A stretch of DNA of 64,000 bases from Chitinophaga niastensis (GTDB lineage Bacteria > Bacteroidota > Bacteroidia > Chitinophagales > Chitinophagaceae): positions 496,001 to 560,000 of the forward strand of contig NZ_PYAW01000002.1 of assembly GCF_003014755.1 (NCBI RefSeq), read 5' to 3'. Under the pieces are notes generated by a model. That model saw only the letters and a list, made by a program, of their open reading frames with translations. It was not told where the DNA came from and ran no database searches. Below, piece by piece: positions 8,338-17,423 of the stretch; the stretch's first letter is position 1, and every line of letters starts with the position of its first letter. The position numbers and the translations under genes were made by a program.

Positions 8338-8349
8338 AATTTATTCCAT

Positions 8350-8396
8350 ATAAAACAAGAAGCCACGGTCCGCCACCGTGGCATTTTTGTTTTATA
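8350..8396 (+). terminator. Rho-independent terminator after the M56 gene
   Basis: The stem GCCACGGT / ACCGTGGC (8362-8369 and 8375-8382) with a 5-base loop is followed by ATTTTTG. The outer bases TATAAAACAA (8350-8359) and TTGTTTTATA (8387-8396) pair as well, so it may work in both directions. Confidence 0.85.
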
Positions 8397-8462
8397 TACA
8401 ACATTATCAGGCTATAGCTGTTTATATATGGTTACCCATCCATCTGCAAAACAATTAGTATA

Positions 8463-8972
8463 ATGGCTATACTTCTTCCTCCGGTAAACTCGCGTGATCA
8501 TGTATCCGGGGTACCCAATGCTACCATAGAGCTGGTAGAATACGCCGATTTTCAGTGTCCTTACTGCCGCGAGGCCTTTTTTGTTGTAAAGCAGCTGCAG
8601 GAGCGTTTTGCCAACAGGCTTCGTTTTGTTTTCCGCAATTTTCCGCTGGCTGAAGCGCATGAATATGCGATGGATGCAGCAATGGCCGCTGAAGCAGCGG
8701 GCCGTCAGGATCGTTTCTGGGAAATGCATGACGCTATCTTTACCCGTCAGTCGGAATTAAATGATGCATTATTGCTGGGGCTGGCCGCTGATTTCCTTAC
8801 TGACCTGAGTCAGTTTGCAGAAGACATGCAGGCACCTGACCTGGTTAGCAAGGTGGATGCTGATTTTGAAAGTGGGGTCCGCAGTGGCGTAAATGGCACA
8901 CCCACGTTTTATCTTAACGGCAAGCGTTATAACGGCGACTATCGCGTACTATCCTCATTTATGGAGGATTGA
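8463..8972 (+). CDS. DsbA-family thioredoxin-like protein (Thioredoxin_4 type)
   Basis: A 169-residue protein with the thioredoxin fold interrupted by a helical insert, as in the DsbA family. EYADFQCPYC carries the redox pair Cys32 and Cys35, and GTPTFYLNGKRY is the cis-proline and final strand region. There is no signal peptide, so it probably acts in the cytoplasm, which is common for this subgroup (NhaA-linked or stand-alone). Its last 18 bases overlap the 3' end of the convergent FGE-like gene, so both share the same DNA for their C-termini. The substrate is unknown. Confidence 0.85.
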   Translation: MAILLPPVNSRDHVSGVPNATIELVEYADFQCPYCREAFFVVKQLQERFANRLRFVFRNFPLAEAHEYAMDAAMAAEAAGRQDRFWEMHDAIFTRQSELNDALLLGLAADFLTDLSQFAEDMQAPDLVSKVDADFESGVRSGVNGTPTFYLNGKRYNGDYRVLSSFMED

Positions 8973-10037
8973 CCGTGCACAACGGAAGCCCAGATTAGAT
9001 AAGCCGGATTCGGGTGTGGTCTTCATACGTGCAGATACCCGGTACCCACGGCAATATTCATCACTACACATATAGGAACCACCCCTGATCACTTTTTTAG
9101 CCGCTCCGGCATCTTCCGGATCAAAACCCTTTTCCGGACCGGCAGGATTCCTGACACCTTTTTCTCCCTCCATATAATAATTGGCATCATACCAATCTGC
9201 ACACCATTCCCATACATTGCCAGACATATCATATAGCTGATAACCATTAGGGCTATACGATTTCACCGGCGCAGTACCATAAAAGCCATCTGTTTTAGTA
9301 TTGTGGTAAGGGAAGTTGCCATTCCAGGTATTGGCTTTGGGTTTGCCGCTGTTCAGTGGTTCATCTCCCCATGGATATAATTTCCCGGAAAGGCCACCAC
9401 GTGCTGCATATTCCCACTCTGCCTCTGTAGGGAGACGTTTACCCGCCCACGCTGCGTAAGCCTGCGCATCCAGCCAGGAAACCTGCGTAACGGGCTTGTT
9501 GCCATTGTTGGCTACAGCGCTATCCGGCCCATCCGGGTGCTTCCAGCTGGCACCGGGAACAAACCGCCACCATTGCGATACATCATTGAAAGGTACTGCG
9601 TGATCCGGTGGCGAAAACACCATCGCACCAGCAACCATCATGGCAGCCATTGCACTGCTATCCGGCTCCGGTGAGCCCGGCGGCATGCTGGCCATCAATT
9701 CTTCTTTGCTAACGGGCTTTTCAGCGGTGGTTACATATCCGGTAGCGGCCACAAAGTTGGCAAACTCCTGGTTCGTTACCTCATGTTCATCCATCCAGAA
9801 GCTGTCTACCTGCACATTATGTTTAGGATATTCATCCGCCATACCTGTTTCATCATCTGCTCCCATACTAAAAGAGCCACCGGGAATCAGCACCATCTTA
9901 TTCAGTGTATCCGTTGCTGTTAGCACAGCCGGTTGTTTACCCGGCGTTTTGTTATTTCCGCCGCAGCTACTCAGGGTAACCACTCCCAGTAATATGCCTA
10001 TATTTAAAATGGTTTTATACACCTTCATTGTCTTCAT
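8955..10037 (-). CDS. Formylglycine-generating-enzyme (sulfatase-modifying factor) domain lipoprotein
   Basis: A 360-residue lipoprotein: the signal ends LSSC-GG with lipobox Cys25. From about residue 47 it is one FGE-sulfatase domain (VLIPGGSFSMGAD, RLPTEAEWEYAARGG, MSGNVWEWCADWY, GLSNLGFRCA). Unlike many family members it keeps both cysteines of the copper-dependent enzyme: GGSYMCSDEYCRGYR places Cys324 and Cys329 like the human FGE pair (Cys336/Cys341). The enzyme oxidises a cysteine of sulfatases to formylglycine. No sulfatase gene is adjacent, and export as a lipoprotein would be odd for a modifier acting during synthesis, so other roles (for example the GldJ/GldK-like structural branch) stay open. 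Confidence 0.88.
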   Translation of the reverse strand: MKTMKVYKTILNIGILLGVVTLSSCGGNNKTPGKQPAVLTATDTLNKMVLIPGGSFSMGADDETGMADEYPKHNVQVDSFWMDEHEVTNQEFANFVAATGYVTTAEKPVSKEELMASMPPGSPEPDSSAMAAMMVAGAMVFSPPDHAVPFNDVSQWWRFVPGASWKHPDGPDSAVANNGNKPVTQVSWLDAQAYAAWAGKRLPTEAEWEYAARGGLSGKLYPWGDEPLNSGKPKANTWNGNFPYHNTKTDGFYGTAPVKSYSPNGYQLYDMSGNVWEWCADWYDANYYMEGEKGVRNPAGPEKGFDPEDAGAAKKVIRGGSYMCSDEYCRGYRVSARMKTTPESGLSNLGFRCARSILHK

Positions 10038-10248
10038 TTGTAAGTCTTCAAAAATAGTATTTTATAATGCATATCCTATTAACAACATAACGCTCATCCT
10101 GTTAATCATTCAAATCCTGGTAAAAATCCCGGTCAAAATCATAGTTAACAATTATATAATTACTTTTCCCCGAAAACTGTTGTAAACTGCACCCTTATTA
10201 GCAGGGTCCGGCATGGTATGCAGGCGCCCAATTTTACAGGTATTGCGT

Positions 10249-11613
10249 ATGCAACAAGCTGCTATGCCCTTTACACGTGAAGATTTCGGGGATGATTTTC
10301 TGTGGGGTGTTACAATTTCTGCCTTTCAGAATGAAGGTGCCTCCGATTCGGATGGCAAAGGACCTTCTATTTGGGATACGTTCTCCGGACGTAAAGGAAA
10401 GATCAAAGATAAAAGCCACGCGCAGGTTGCCTGCGATTTTTACAACCGCTATACACAGGATATACTACTGGCCAAACTCCTGGGCTTTTCTGTGTTCCGT
10501 TTTTCCCTCTCCTGGTCACGTATTATGCCCAAGGGTACCGGTGCCGTAAATCAGGCCGGGCTTGACTATTACCACCGGGTAATTGATGCCTGCCTGGAAT
10601 TAGGACTGGAACCCTATGTAACCTTGTATCATTGGGACTTACCGCAGGCGCTGGAACATAAGGGGGGCTGGAGTCACCGGGGAGTAATATTTGCTTTTGA
10701 AGAATTTGTACGCATATGTGCCCGCGAATATGGGAATAAGGTAAAGAACTGGATTGTATTAAATGAGCCCTTTGGCTTTACTGCACTGGGTTACATGCTG
10801 GGGGTGCATGCTCCTGGAAAGTTTGGGCTTTCTTATTTTTTACCGGCAGTACATCACGTTGTGCTGGCACAGGCAGAAGCCGGGCGTGTAATCAGGCATG
10901 AAGTGGCAGGGGCTAATATTGGTACTGCCTTGTCCTGTTCGCAGATTATTCCGTATTCCAACAGCGAATCCGATTTGCAGGCTGCCCGCCGTGCCGATGC
11001 ATTGTTTAACCGGCTGTTCCTGGAACCTGCGTTGGGAATGGGTTATCCGGTACAGGATTTTCCGCTGCTCAAACGTATTGAACGCCGTTATGCCTTGTGG
11101 CGCGATTGGGACCGTCTTGCTTTTGACTTCGATTTTATTGGTGTACAGAATTATTTTCCGCTGGTAGTAAAGCACAATGCCTTTATGCCGATAGTGAAAA
11201 TTTCGGAAGTGAAAGCTAAATCCAGGAATGTGCCGCTAACAGGCCTTGGATGGGAGATTAATGGCAACGGACTATACGAAATACTGAAACAATTTGCCGC
11301 TTATGATGGCGTAAAAAAACTGATCGTTACAGAAGGCGGTGCTGCCTTCCCGGATCTTCCCTCAGAAGATGGCCGCATCATTGACACTTCCCGCATTCAA
11401 TATTTTCAGGAATACCTCGCAGCTGTACTCAAAGCCAAACAAACAGGCATTCCTGTAGAAGGTTATTTTGCCTGGACCCTTACCGATAACTTTGAATGGG
11501 CAGAAGGCTACCGTGCCCGGTTTGGACTGGTACATGTTAATTTTGAAACACAACAGCGAACAATCAAAGACTCTGGCTACTGGTTCCGCGAGTTATTGTC
11601 TTCTCAGGATTAG
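10249..11613 (+). CDS. Glycoside hydrolase family 1 (beta-glucosidase-like)
   Basis: A GH1 retaining glycosidase of about 454 residues. In the numbering from base 10249 the acid/base is Glu173 in LNEPFGF and the nucleophile is Glu362 in IVTEGGAAF, where the family usually has TENG. Other conserved blocks are FLWGVTISAFQNEG, FRFSLSWSRIMP, LYHWDLPQAL and WTLTDNFEWAEGY. No signal peptide is seen, so it is probably cytoplasmic and cleaves imported beta-glycosides. Starts at 10213, 10249 and 10264 are all possible. The final codons and stop (CAG GAT TAG) are part of the palindromic repeat that follows. Confidence 0.93.
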   Translation: MQQAAMPFTREDFGDDFLWGVTISAFQNEGASDSDGKGPSIWDTFSGRKGKIKDKSHAQVACDFYNRYTQDILLAKLLGFSVFRFSLSWSRIMPKGTGAVNQAGLDYYHRVIDACLELGLEPYVTLYHWDLPQALEHKGGWSHRGVIFAFEEFVRICAREYGNKVKNWIVLNEPFGFTALGYMLGVHAPGKFGLSYFLPAVHHVVLAQAEAGRVIRHEVAGANIGTALSCSQIIPYSNSESDLQAARRADALFNRLFLEPALGMGYPVQDFPLLKRIERRYALWRDWDRLAFDFDFIGVQNYFPLVVKHNAFMPIVKISEVKAKSRNVPLTGLGWEINGNGLYEILKQFAAYDGVKKLIVTEGGAAFPDLPSEDGRIIDTSRIQYFQEYLAAVLKAKQTGIPVEGYFAWTLTDNFEWAEGYRARFGLVHVNFETQQRTIKDSGYWFRELLSSQD

Positions 11614-11776
11614 ACTGATTATGCTGATTTTACTGATTTTATTTTTTGATTTTGATAGATTTAAAAAGATTAGCGGAGATTAAAGCGGGTATTATTCGCT
11701 CCAATCTCCGCTAATCTTTTTATAATCAAAAAAAATAAAATCAGTAAAATCAGCATAATCAGTCTAATCCTGAGAA
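11601..11776. repeat. Near-perfect long palindrome, family A copy 2
   Basis: Arms of about 80 bases begin TTCTCAGGATTAGACTGATT and end with the reverse complement AATCAGTCTAATCCTGAGAA. The inner part holds AAAAAGATTAGCGGAGATT against AATCTCCGCTAATCTTTTT. It lies between the convergent GH1 gene and barrel gene, includes the GH1 stop codon and ends eight bases before the barrel gene's stop. It is well placed to terminate both transcripts. Confidence 0.9.
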
Positions 11777-11784
11777 AGACAGTC

Positions 11785-13020
11785 TTACTGCGACAAACGT
11801 TTTAAGAACCAGAGATCCCGCAAACTGAAATTAAATACCGCATTCACATAGGTTTCTTTTATTAATCCATTGCCATTTCCGCCGCGTTGTCCGCCTTCCA
11901 GGCCCAGGTAATACCGCAACTGCCCGTTCTTGCTGGGAAGGGATACGCCTAGTGTGCCGGAAATATCAGAGAGCTGGTTACCGGCAATCACCAGTGGTGA
12001 TTTGTTATAGCTGAAACCTGCCTGTAATACAGCACCTTCAATCGTTTGATTATAGTATTTGCGTTTCAGCGTGTATTCAATACCGGTAGAGTAGCGCTCG
12101 CCGTCCTGGTACAGGTAATTGCTACCTTTTTCATTCAGGCTATTCCACAGTTGATGGCGATAATCCGCTACCCAGGTGATAGTGCCGTTGGTGAGGGTAA
12201 GTCCGGCGCCATATTCCGCTGGTAAGGTGAAGTAGGAAGGGTCCTGATCTTTAGTGTACAGCGATGTTTCATCCTGGTTCACAATATTTAGTTTTTCCTG
12301 CATTTTCAGCTTTGTCTGGAAGCGGTAAGTAGCACCCAGTCCCAATTGCCAGTCTTTGGATATTTTACCGGCGTATTGTGCACCTAATGTGAAATTAGGC
12401 TTAAAAGTATATTTGTTATGTTCTGTAAATAATGAATCAGAGCCTACAGATTGTGATGTTTTCAGCGGGCCGAAAAGAAAGGCAGTAGATACACCTACAG
12501 AAAAGTTTTTGCTGAGTGAAAAACCATTGGAAATATATGCCCTGTTAATTCCGCCGGTACCCGTAGTAGACGTAGTAACGGGGTTTCCTGTACCTGTAAC
12601 AAATTGTTGGTTCAGTAACTTGTAATCCACTGTGCTGAAAGGCGTAATGCCTGCACTGATACCCCAGAAAGAAGCAGCTTTAAAGCCCAGTGCCAGCCGC
12701 TTGAAATTCACATCTCCGGCACTTTGTGAAATACCTCCGCCATTATAATTGATCTGTTGTGCCTTCAATGATATATCAAACATGAAGTTTTGTGTAGGGA
12801 GGGCACTGTAGGAGGCCGGGTTCAGCTCATTCAGGTAGCCGGAGTGGCGACGGCCAATGCCGGTGCTTCCCAGGCCGAAATTACGGCTGTAATCCCTTTC
12901 TTCCAGGTCACCTATGCCATAGGCGGAATAGACGGAATTAAGGCCGTGTTGTGCTTTTACGGCGGTACCGCACAACAGGAATAATATTAAGCCGGTATAT
13001 AGTTTTATTCGCATGAGCAT
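11785..13020 (-). CDS. Outer-membrane beta-barrel protein of unknown function
   Basis: A 411-residue exported protein with an N-terminal signal (LYTGLILFLLCGTAVKAQ) and alternating beta-barrel strands with many aromatic and glycine residues (LALGFKAASFWGISAGITPF, GVSTAFLFGPL, AVFNFSLRDLWF). It resembles FadL/OmpP1-like or other Bacteroidota barrel proteins, but I cannot name a specific function. It starts three bases after the DUF4270 gene and both run on the minus strand, so they form an operon. Two methionines (13020, 13014) are possible starts. Confidence 0.75.
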   Translation of the reverse strand: MLMRIKLYTGLILFLLCGTAVKAQHGLNSVYSAYGIGDLEERDYSRNFGLGSTGIGRRHSGYLNELNPASYSALPTQNFMFDISLKAQQINYNGGGISQSAGDVNFKRLALGFKAASFWGISAGITPFSTVDYKLLNQQFVTGTGNPVTTSTTGTGGINRAYISNGFSLSKNFSVGVSTAFLFGPLKTSQSVGSDSLFTEHNKYTFKPNFTLGAQYAGKISKDWQLGLGATYRFQTKLKMQEKLNIVNQDETSLYTKDQDPSYFTLPAEYGAGLTLTNGTITWVADYRHQLWNSLNEKGSNYLYQDGERYSTGIEYTLKRKYYNQTIEGAVLQAGFSYNKSPLVIAGNQLSDISGTLGVSLPSKNGQLRYYLGLEGGQRGGNGNGLIKETYVNAVFNFSLRDLWFLKRLSQ

Positions 13021-13023
13021 CCT

Positions 13024-14355
13024 TTATTTATACAACAGGTAGTATAACTGTATAGTAATTTTGTTCTTAGCATTTTTCTGATCACCTATTACCAGGCGAT
13101 CCAGCGTTGTTTTACCATCAGTATTACTGGGAGTAAGCAGAAGACCACGTGAGTAATAGTCGGTAACAGTTTGTTGTTTGATGCAGTAGTTGGTGATGTC
13201 GTAAGTATAGTTGGTACGCGCATTATACAAGTTATCAACCGTCAGCTGTCCGTAGGAAAGTGTATCCGTTACGTTATTGTTGTTATCCAGTTCACATAAA
13301 GCCAGGCGCGCTGGTAAAGGGTTGTCGGTATATGTGCCACTGATGGGCTTTATAGTCATGTACACTTTCATGATCTTAAAAAACTGACCCAGAAAAGCCA
13401 GGTTCTTAATGTACGGGATATCGATGCGTGTAGCCGCTCCCGTTATAGGCTGCATAAAGGCCACATTACCGGAATTTTCAGTAGGCAATTCTTTCACAGT
13501 TCCTTTAAGCGTCTCTATCGGCGTACCGGTACGGTCTGCCAATACCCGGTTAAACTGTAAATTGGGTGCCTGCATTTTGAAATCCACATACTTTACAGTA
13601 GTAATGATTTCATTGGTATGATAATATAACCGCATCACAAGACTGGTATCCCGTGCAATAAAACCGGTAACAGCCGGGCTATTGGGGCCACCTCTTACAT
13701 TTAATCCTTTAAAAAATTCGAGGAATGTATTGTTTGCTATAATATCCGGGCTTTTATCCCGCAGCATCGTAAACAGTTGATTGCCCAACACATCAGACAT
13801 ACTTACGGAAATCACCTTATCCGTTCTGGGACGTATAATGCCACTGAAATTCCCAATGGGAGTGCTTTCGGTAGAGAAGTTACTGTTGCTGTAGAGGTAA
13901 TAAAAGTTTAATGCTGTTTGAATGGTAGAAGTTACCCGGTATACCTGGAACGACTGTGGCACGGTAGAATCACCGGACATATATCCGTTGGGATGCATGA
14001 TCAGCGCCATGGAATCATACTTTGATCCAAAAGCAGGAATATCTATCGATGCAGGTTGAGCTATCTGAAAAAATGAACTGGCGGTAATCTTCCCAAACAG
14101 TGGATCCGTTTTACTTCCAGCCAGCAATACGCCTGCGTATGAAGTTGGCACAGAATCCCGTTGAATTGTTTTCATACGCACACTAAGCGTATCAGAAAGA
14201 ATATAGTCGGTCTGATTATTCTCTACAATATTATTATAGGTAAAACCGGTCTTTTGACATGCTGTAAAAGCCGCAACCACTAGAAGGGCCGGGAGGTATT
14301 TGCGTACACCGCCACCTAAGCGCCTGAAAAATAAATGATACATGGTGTTGTTCAT
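13024..14355 (-). CDS. DUF4270 family lipoprotein
   Basis: A 443-residue lipoprotein: after KYLPALLVVAAFTAC the acylated cysteine is followed by QKTGFTYNN. The body has the usual DUF4270 features, such as ILSDTLSV, TSYAGVLLAGSKTDPLFGKITASSFFQI and the C-terminal RLVIGDQKNAKNKITIQLYYLLYK. No enzymatic motif is seen; the family has no established function. I prefer ATG at 14355; a TTG at 14364 and an ATG at 14343 are alternatives. It is divergent from the kelch gene and in operon with the barrel gene. Confidence 0.85.
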   Translation of the reverse strand: MNNTMYHLFFRRLGGGVRKYLPALLVVAAFTACQKTGFTYNNIVENNQTDYILSDTLSVRMKTIQRDSVPTSYAGVLLAGSKTDPLFGKITASSFFQIAQPASIDIPAFGSKYDSMALIMHPNGYMSGDSTVPQSFQVYRVTSTIQTALNFYYLYSNSNFSTESTPIGNFSGIIRPRTDKVISVSMSDVLGNQLFTMLRDKSPDIIANNTFLEFFKGLNVRGGPNSPAVTGFIARDTSLVMRLYYHTNEIITTVKYVDFKMQAPNLQFNRVLADRTGTPIETLKGTVKELPTENSGNVAFMQPITGAATRIDIPYIKNLAFLGQFFKIMKVYMTIKPISGTYTDNPLPARLALCELDNNNNVTDTLSYGQLTVDNLYNARTNYTYDITNYCIKQQTVTDYYSRGLLLTPSNTDGKTTLDRLVIGDQKNAKNKITIQLYYLLYK

Positions 14356-14549
14356 GGTGCGCAATTTTAGACAGGATCAATACTTTCAATTGGTTTAATA
14401 TGCCAATAGCCAAAATTCATCGATGAAAAGCGGTATATGTTCTTTATGCTGCCAATCGTACAGGAACCCGTATTTGGGGCGAAAGATTACAACTGGTAGA
14501 TGAAATAACGGTATCCGTCAGTTAAAATGGCGGGAATAGCTATTTCCTG

Positions 14550-14579
14550 TTTGACGGAATGCTCCTGCGGATAATTTTG
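14550..14579 (+). promoter_or_regulatory. Bacteroidota-type promoter for the kelch gene
   Basis: TTTG (14550-14553), an 18-base spacer and TAATTTTG (14572-14579) fit the -33/-7 consensus. The expected start is near 14586, only a few bases before the first ATG at 14591, so a later ATG (14597 or 14603) may be the real start. Confidence 0.6.
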
Positions 14580-14590
14580 GCTGCAGTAAA

Positions 14591-15604
14591 ATGAACATGC
14601 TAATGCGATATTTAAAAGGTTATAGTTTATTATTGATGGCTTCTCTAGTAGCCTGTTCGAAGGGTTCTAACAGCCCAACCCTGGTTGGGGACTGGAATAG
14701 ACTCAATCCAGCGCAGTTTGGGGGGGTAGCCAGAAGTTCAGCCGCTTCATTCGTGATTGATAATAAAGCCTATATTGGAACCGGGTACGATGGTACCAAC
14801 AGGTTACAGGATTTCTGGATGTTTGATGTAGATAAAAATCAGTGGACACAAAAAGCACCTTTAACCGGTGCTGCCCGTAATGGCGCCGTAGGTATGGCTA
14901 TGGCCGGCAAAGGTTATGTTGGTACTGGTTACGATGGGTTGAACAAACTGAACGACTTTTATCAATATGATCCTGTTGCCAATACATGGGTGCGCAAGGC
15001 AGATTTTGCTGGTAGTCCACGGTACGGATCGGTAAGCTTTGCTTTGAAAGATAAAGGCTATATCACCACAGGTTATGATGGTAACTGGTTAAATGACAAC
15101 TGGCAATACGATCCTGCTACCAACGCATGGACACAGGCATCCAGCCTGAATAATGGAAAAAGAACGGATGCTTCTGCCTTCGTGATCGGTAACAAAGCAT
15201 ATGTATGTATGGGTACCGCCAATTCTACTTTCATCACCACTTTTTATTCATTTGATGGTGATACACAAAGCTGGACTACCCTGCGTCCTATCGACAATGT
15301 GTCTGATCAAAGCTACGACGATGCCTATAACTTCAAAGGCAGCGGAGCCGCATCTTTCGCTATGAGAGGTAAAGGTTATATTACTTCAGGTAGCAAAGGA
15401 AGTTTATCCAGTGCTACATGGGAATATACACCTGAAACAGACCTGTGGTTACAGAAAACAGATTTTAAAGGCGCTGCGCGTACCGGTGCAACCGGATTTA
15501 CCGTAAAAGACCGTGGATTTGTAGTGCTGGGTGTTAGTTCAAGCCAGCCGTTTGATGATATGTTTGAATTTGATCCTACTGCAACGTATAATGCAAATGA
15601 CTAA
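14591..15604 (+). CDS. Kelch-repeat beta-propeller lipoprotein
   Basis: A 337-residue lipoprotein (lipobox LVAC, then SKGSNS) made of six kelch-like blades. Each has a YIGTGYDG-like turn and a YDP..NTW-like strand: GTGYDGTNRLQDFWMFD, GTGYDGLNKLNDFYQYD, TTGYDGNWLNDNWQYD, then three more divergent ones to the C-terminus. Such propellers bind proteins or glycans, and no catalytic residues can be assigned. It overlaps the DUF4907 gene by eight bases, and it faces the DUF4270/barrel pair, with which it probably forms one functional envelope module. Confidence 0.85.
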   Translation: MNMLMRYLKGYSLLLMASLVACSKGSNSPTLVGDWNRLNPAQFGGVARSSAASFVIDNKAYIGTGYDGTNRLQDFWMFDVDKNQWTQKAPLTGAARNGAVGMAMAGKGYVGTGYDGLNKLNDFYQYDPVANTWVRKADFAGSPRYGSVSFALKDKGYITTGYDGNWLNDNWQYDPATNAWTQASSLNNGKRTDASAFVIGNKAYVCMGTANSTFITTFYSFDGDTQSWTTLRPIDNVSDQSYDDAYNFKGSGAASFAMRGKGYITSGSKGSLSSATWEYTPETDLWLQKTDFKGAARTGATGFTVKDRGFVVLGVSSSQPFDDMFEFDPTATYNAND

Positions 15605-15944
15605 ACGTAATATTATTATTCTTTCCGGTATTGTACTGATTGCACTTGCTTTTTTTGCAGTGCGTATCAAAAATAAAGCACCGGAAAAAAGTTCCACTAC
15701 AATGATTGCCATTGCAGTGGAACCATTTGAAATCAATGGTGGGTGGGGATATAAAGTGAATATGGATGGACATACTTATATCTACCAGGATGTAATTCCA
15801 GGTGTACCCGGTAACCGTGTTTTTCAATCAAAAGAAAATGCACTGAGGGTGGGGAACGCTGTTATGGATAAACTCACACACCATAAAATTCCTGCTATAT
15901 CACAGCAGGAATTGATTAACATGCAGATAGGGGAAGCGCGATAA
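15597..15944 (+). CDS. DUF4907 family protein with N-terminal membrane anchor
   Basis: A small protein of 115 residues with one N-terminal hydrophobic segment (NIIILSGIVLIALAFFAV), then a globular part with EPFEINGGWGYKVNMDGHTYIYQDVIPGVPGN and a helical end. The block IYQDVIPGVPGNRVF is typical of DUF4907, whose function is unknown. I chose the ATG at 15597 because it overlaps the kelch stop as ATGACTAA, a translational-coupling arrangement; an in-frame ATG at 15591 would add two residues. Confidence 0.8.
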   Translation: MTKRNIIILSGIVLIALAFFAVRIKNKAPEKSSTTMIAIAVEPFEINGGWGYKVNMDGHTYIYQDVIPGVPGNRVFQSKENALRVGNAVMDKLTHHKIPAISQQELINMQIGEAR

Positions 15945-15947
15945 AAC

Positions 15948-16037
15948 ATTGCGAATAGCGTAGTGCTATTTGGTGAGATATTCAGCGGAGATTTTCGCTT
16001 ATATCATCTCACCAAATAGTACTGCGCCAATCGCAAT
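15948..16037. repeat. Imperfect intergenic palindrome between DUF4907 and the histidine kinase
   Basis: The arms ATTGCGA...GTAGTGCTATTTGGTGAGAT and ATCTCACCAAATAGTACTGC...TCGCAAT pair with a few mismatches around a loop of about 25 bases. It starts four bases after the DUF4907 stop. Its sequence is unrelated to the other palindromes of the window. It is a probable transcript end. Confidence 0.8.
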
Positions 16038-16151
16038 TTTAACTGTATTTTAATCTCTGTTTCAATTTTAACAATCCCTTATACCCTGGTTAACAAACTT
16101 TAACACAAGGATAACCCTATCTGGTGTAAGTTTATCGCATCAAATAAAAGG

Positions 16152-17423
16152 ATGCTAAATTTTAAACGGATTCTCAAAAATCGTCCCTTCCTCATTTCTC
16201 TTCACATGTTGGGATGGGCATGCTTTTTATTTTTCCCATTTTTCATTTACCGGATTCAGATTTTACATAAAGGGTTCTTCGTTAAAGAACTGATTGATAA
16301 TCTATTTCTCATCGGTATTTTTTATCTGAATATTTATGTGCTGATCCCCCGTTTTTTTAACGGAAAAAAAATTGTGTTATACCTGTGTAGTGTTGCACTG
16401 CTCATCATCTTCATAACAGCGCAACAGGCAGCACTCGACTATTATTTCTTCAAAAATTATGCACCGCGGCCTGTTATGGCATTGCGCATGGATAAAAAAT
16501 TTAACAATCCGGAAGTAACACAAGGTGGGTTTCTTCCGTTTCACCATCGTCGTCGTCACCGCATGTTCAGAATGGAAGAGGCAGAAGCGGTACCTGCATT
16601 TCCGGTGAGCGGTCCGGCAAGTATGCAGAGCGGGGATACTGTACGGGCAATTGCAGCCACACAACGGTTTACTGTGAATCCATTAATGGAAGAGGAAGGG
16701 CCAACCATCTGGGAATATTTGCTTTTCCCGGAAGTCCTGCGCCGATCGGGATTTTTTGCACTGCTCATGTTATTCATGAGCGGATTTATAAAAATTGCGC
16801 TGGAATGGTTTAAGAGTGAAAAACAACGGGAAGAGCTGAAAGTAGAGAAATTAAACGCGGAATTAAAATTTTTAAAGTCGCAGATTAATCCTCACTTCCT
16901 TTTTAACTGTCTGAATACTATTTATTCGCTGGCACATAAACAATCGGGACAAACGGAACATGCTATCCTGAAGCTCTCTACGATTATGCGCTACATGATT
17001 TATGAATCTAATGAGGCAAAAGTATTACTGACGCATGAGTTGAAATACCTGCAGGATTACATAGATATACAGCGCCTGCGTTTGCCTAATGATATTCACA
17101 TTAACTATCAGGTAAACGGAGATGCAGAAAATTTACAGATAGAACCAATGCTGCTGGTACCTTTTGTAGAGAATGCTTTTAAACACGGGATCAGTTATGC
17201 CGAAGATTCCTTTATTGACATTGATATTACTATTGCTGAAAATATGGTCGGATTAAATGTTAAGAACAGCCACTTTAAAGAACGCGTTGCCGATAGAGGA
17301 GGAATAGGTCTGCAGAATGTATTAAAAAGACTGGAAATGCTTTATGCCAACGAGCATGAGATCGTTATCACGGAAACAGAGAACCAATTTATTGTTGATC
17401 TTAAAATAGTGCTGAAAAAATGA
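16152..17423 (+). CDS. LytS-family sensor histidine kinase
   Basis: A 423-residue membrane kinase. Four hydrophobic segments lie in the N-terminal 215 residues (about 14-32, 45-65, 78-97, 195-213), with a basic and acidic linker between the third and fourth. The His_kinase domain starts at LKFLKSQINPHFLFNCLN, with the phospho-acceptor His248, and ends in a GHKL ATPase part (MLLVPFVENAFKHGI, then DRGGIGLQNVLKRL). Its stop overlaps the response regulator start (ATGA), so they form a pair. The periplasmic portions are very short, so the signal probably acts within the membrane; it is not identifiable. Confidence 0.93.
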   Translation: MLNFKRILKNRPFLISLHMLGWACFLFFPFFIYRIQILHKGFFVKELIDNLFLIGIFYLNIYVLIPRFFNGKKIVLYLCSVALLIIFITAQQAALDYYFFKNYAPRPVMALRMDKKFNNPEVTQGGFLPFHHRRRHRMFRMEEAEAVPAFPVSGPASMQSGDTVRAIAATQRFTVNPLMEEEGPTIWEYLLFPEVLRRSGFFALLMLFMSGFIKIALEWFKSEKQREELKVEKLNAELKFLKSQINPHFLFNCLNTIYSLAHKQSGQTEHAILKLSTIMRYMIYESNEAKVLLTHELKYLQDYIDIQRLRLPNDIHINYQVNGDAENLQIEPMLLVPFVENAFKHGISYAEDSFIDIDITIAENMVGLNVKNSHFKERVADRGGIGLQNVLKRLEMLYANEHEIVITETENQFIVDLKIVLKK

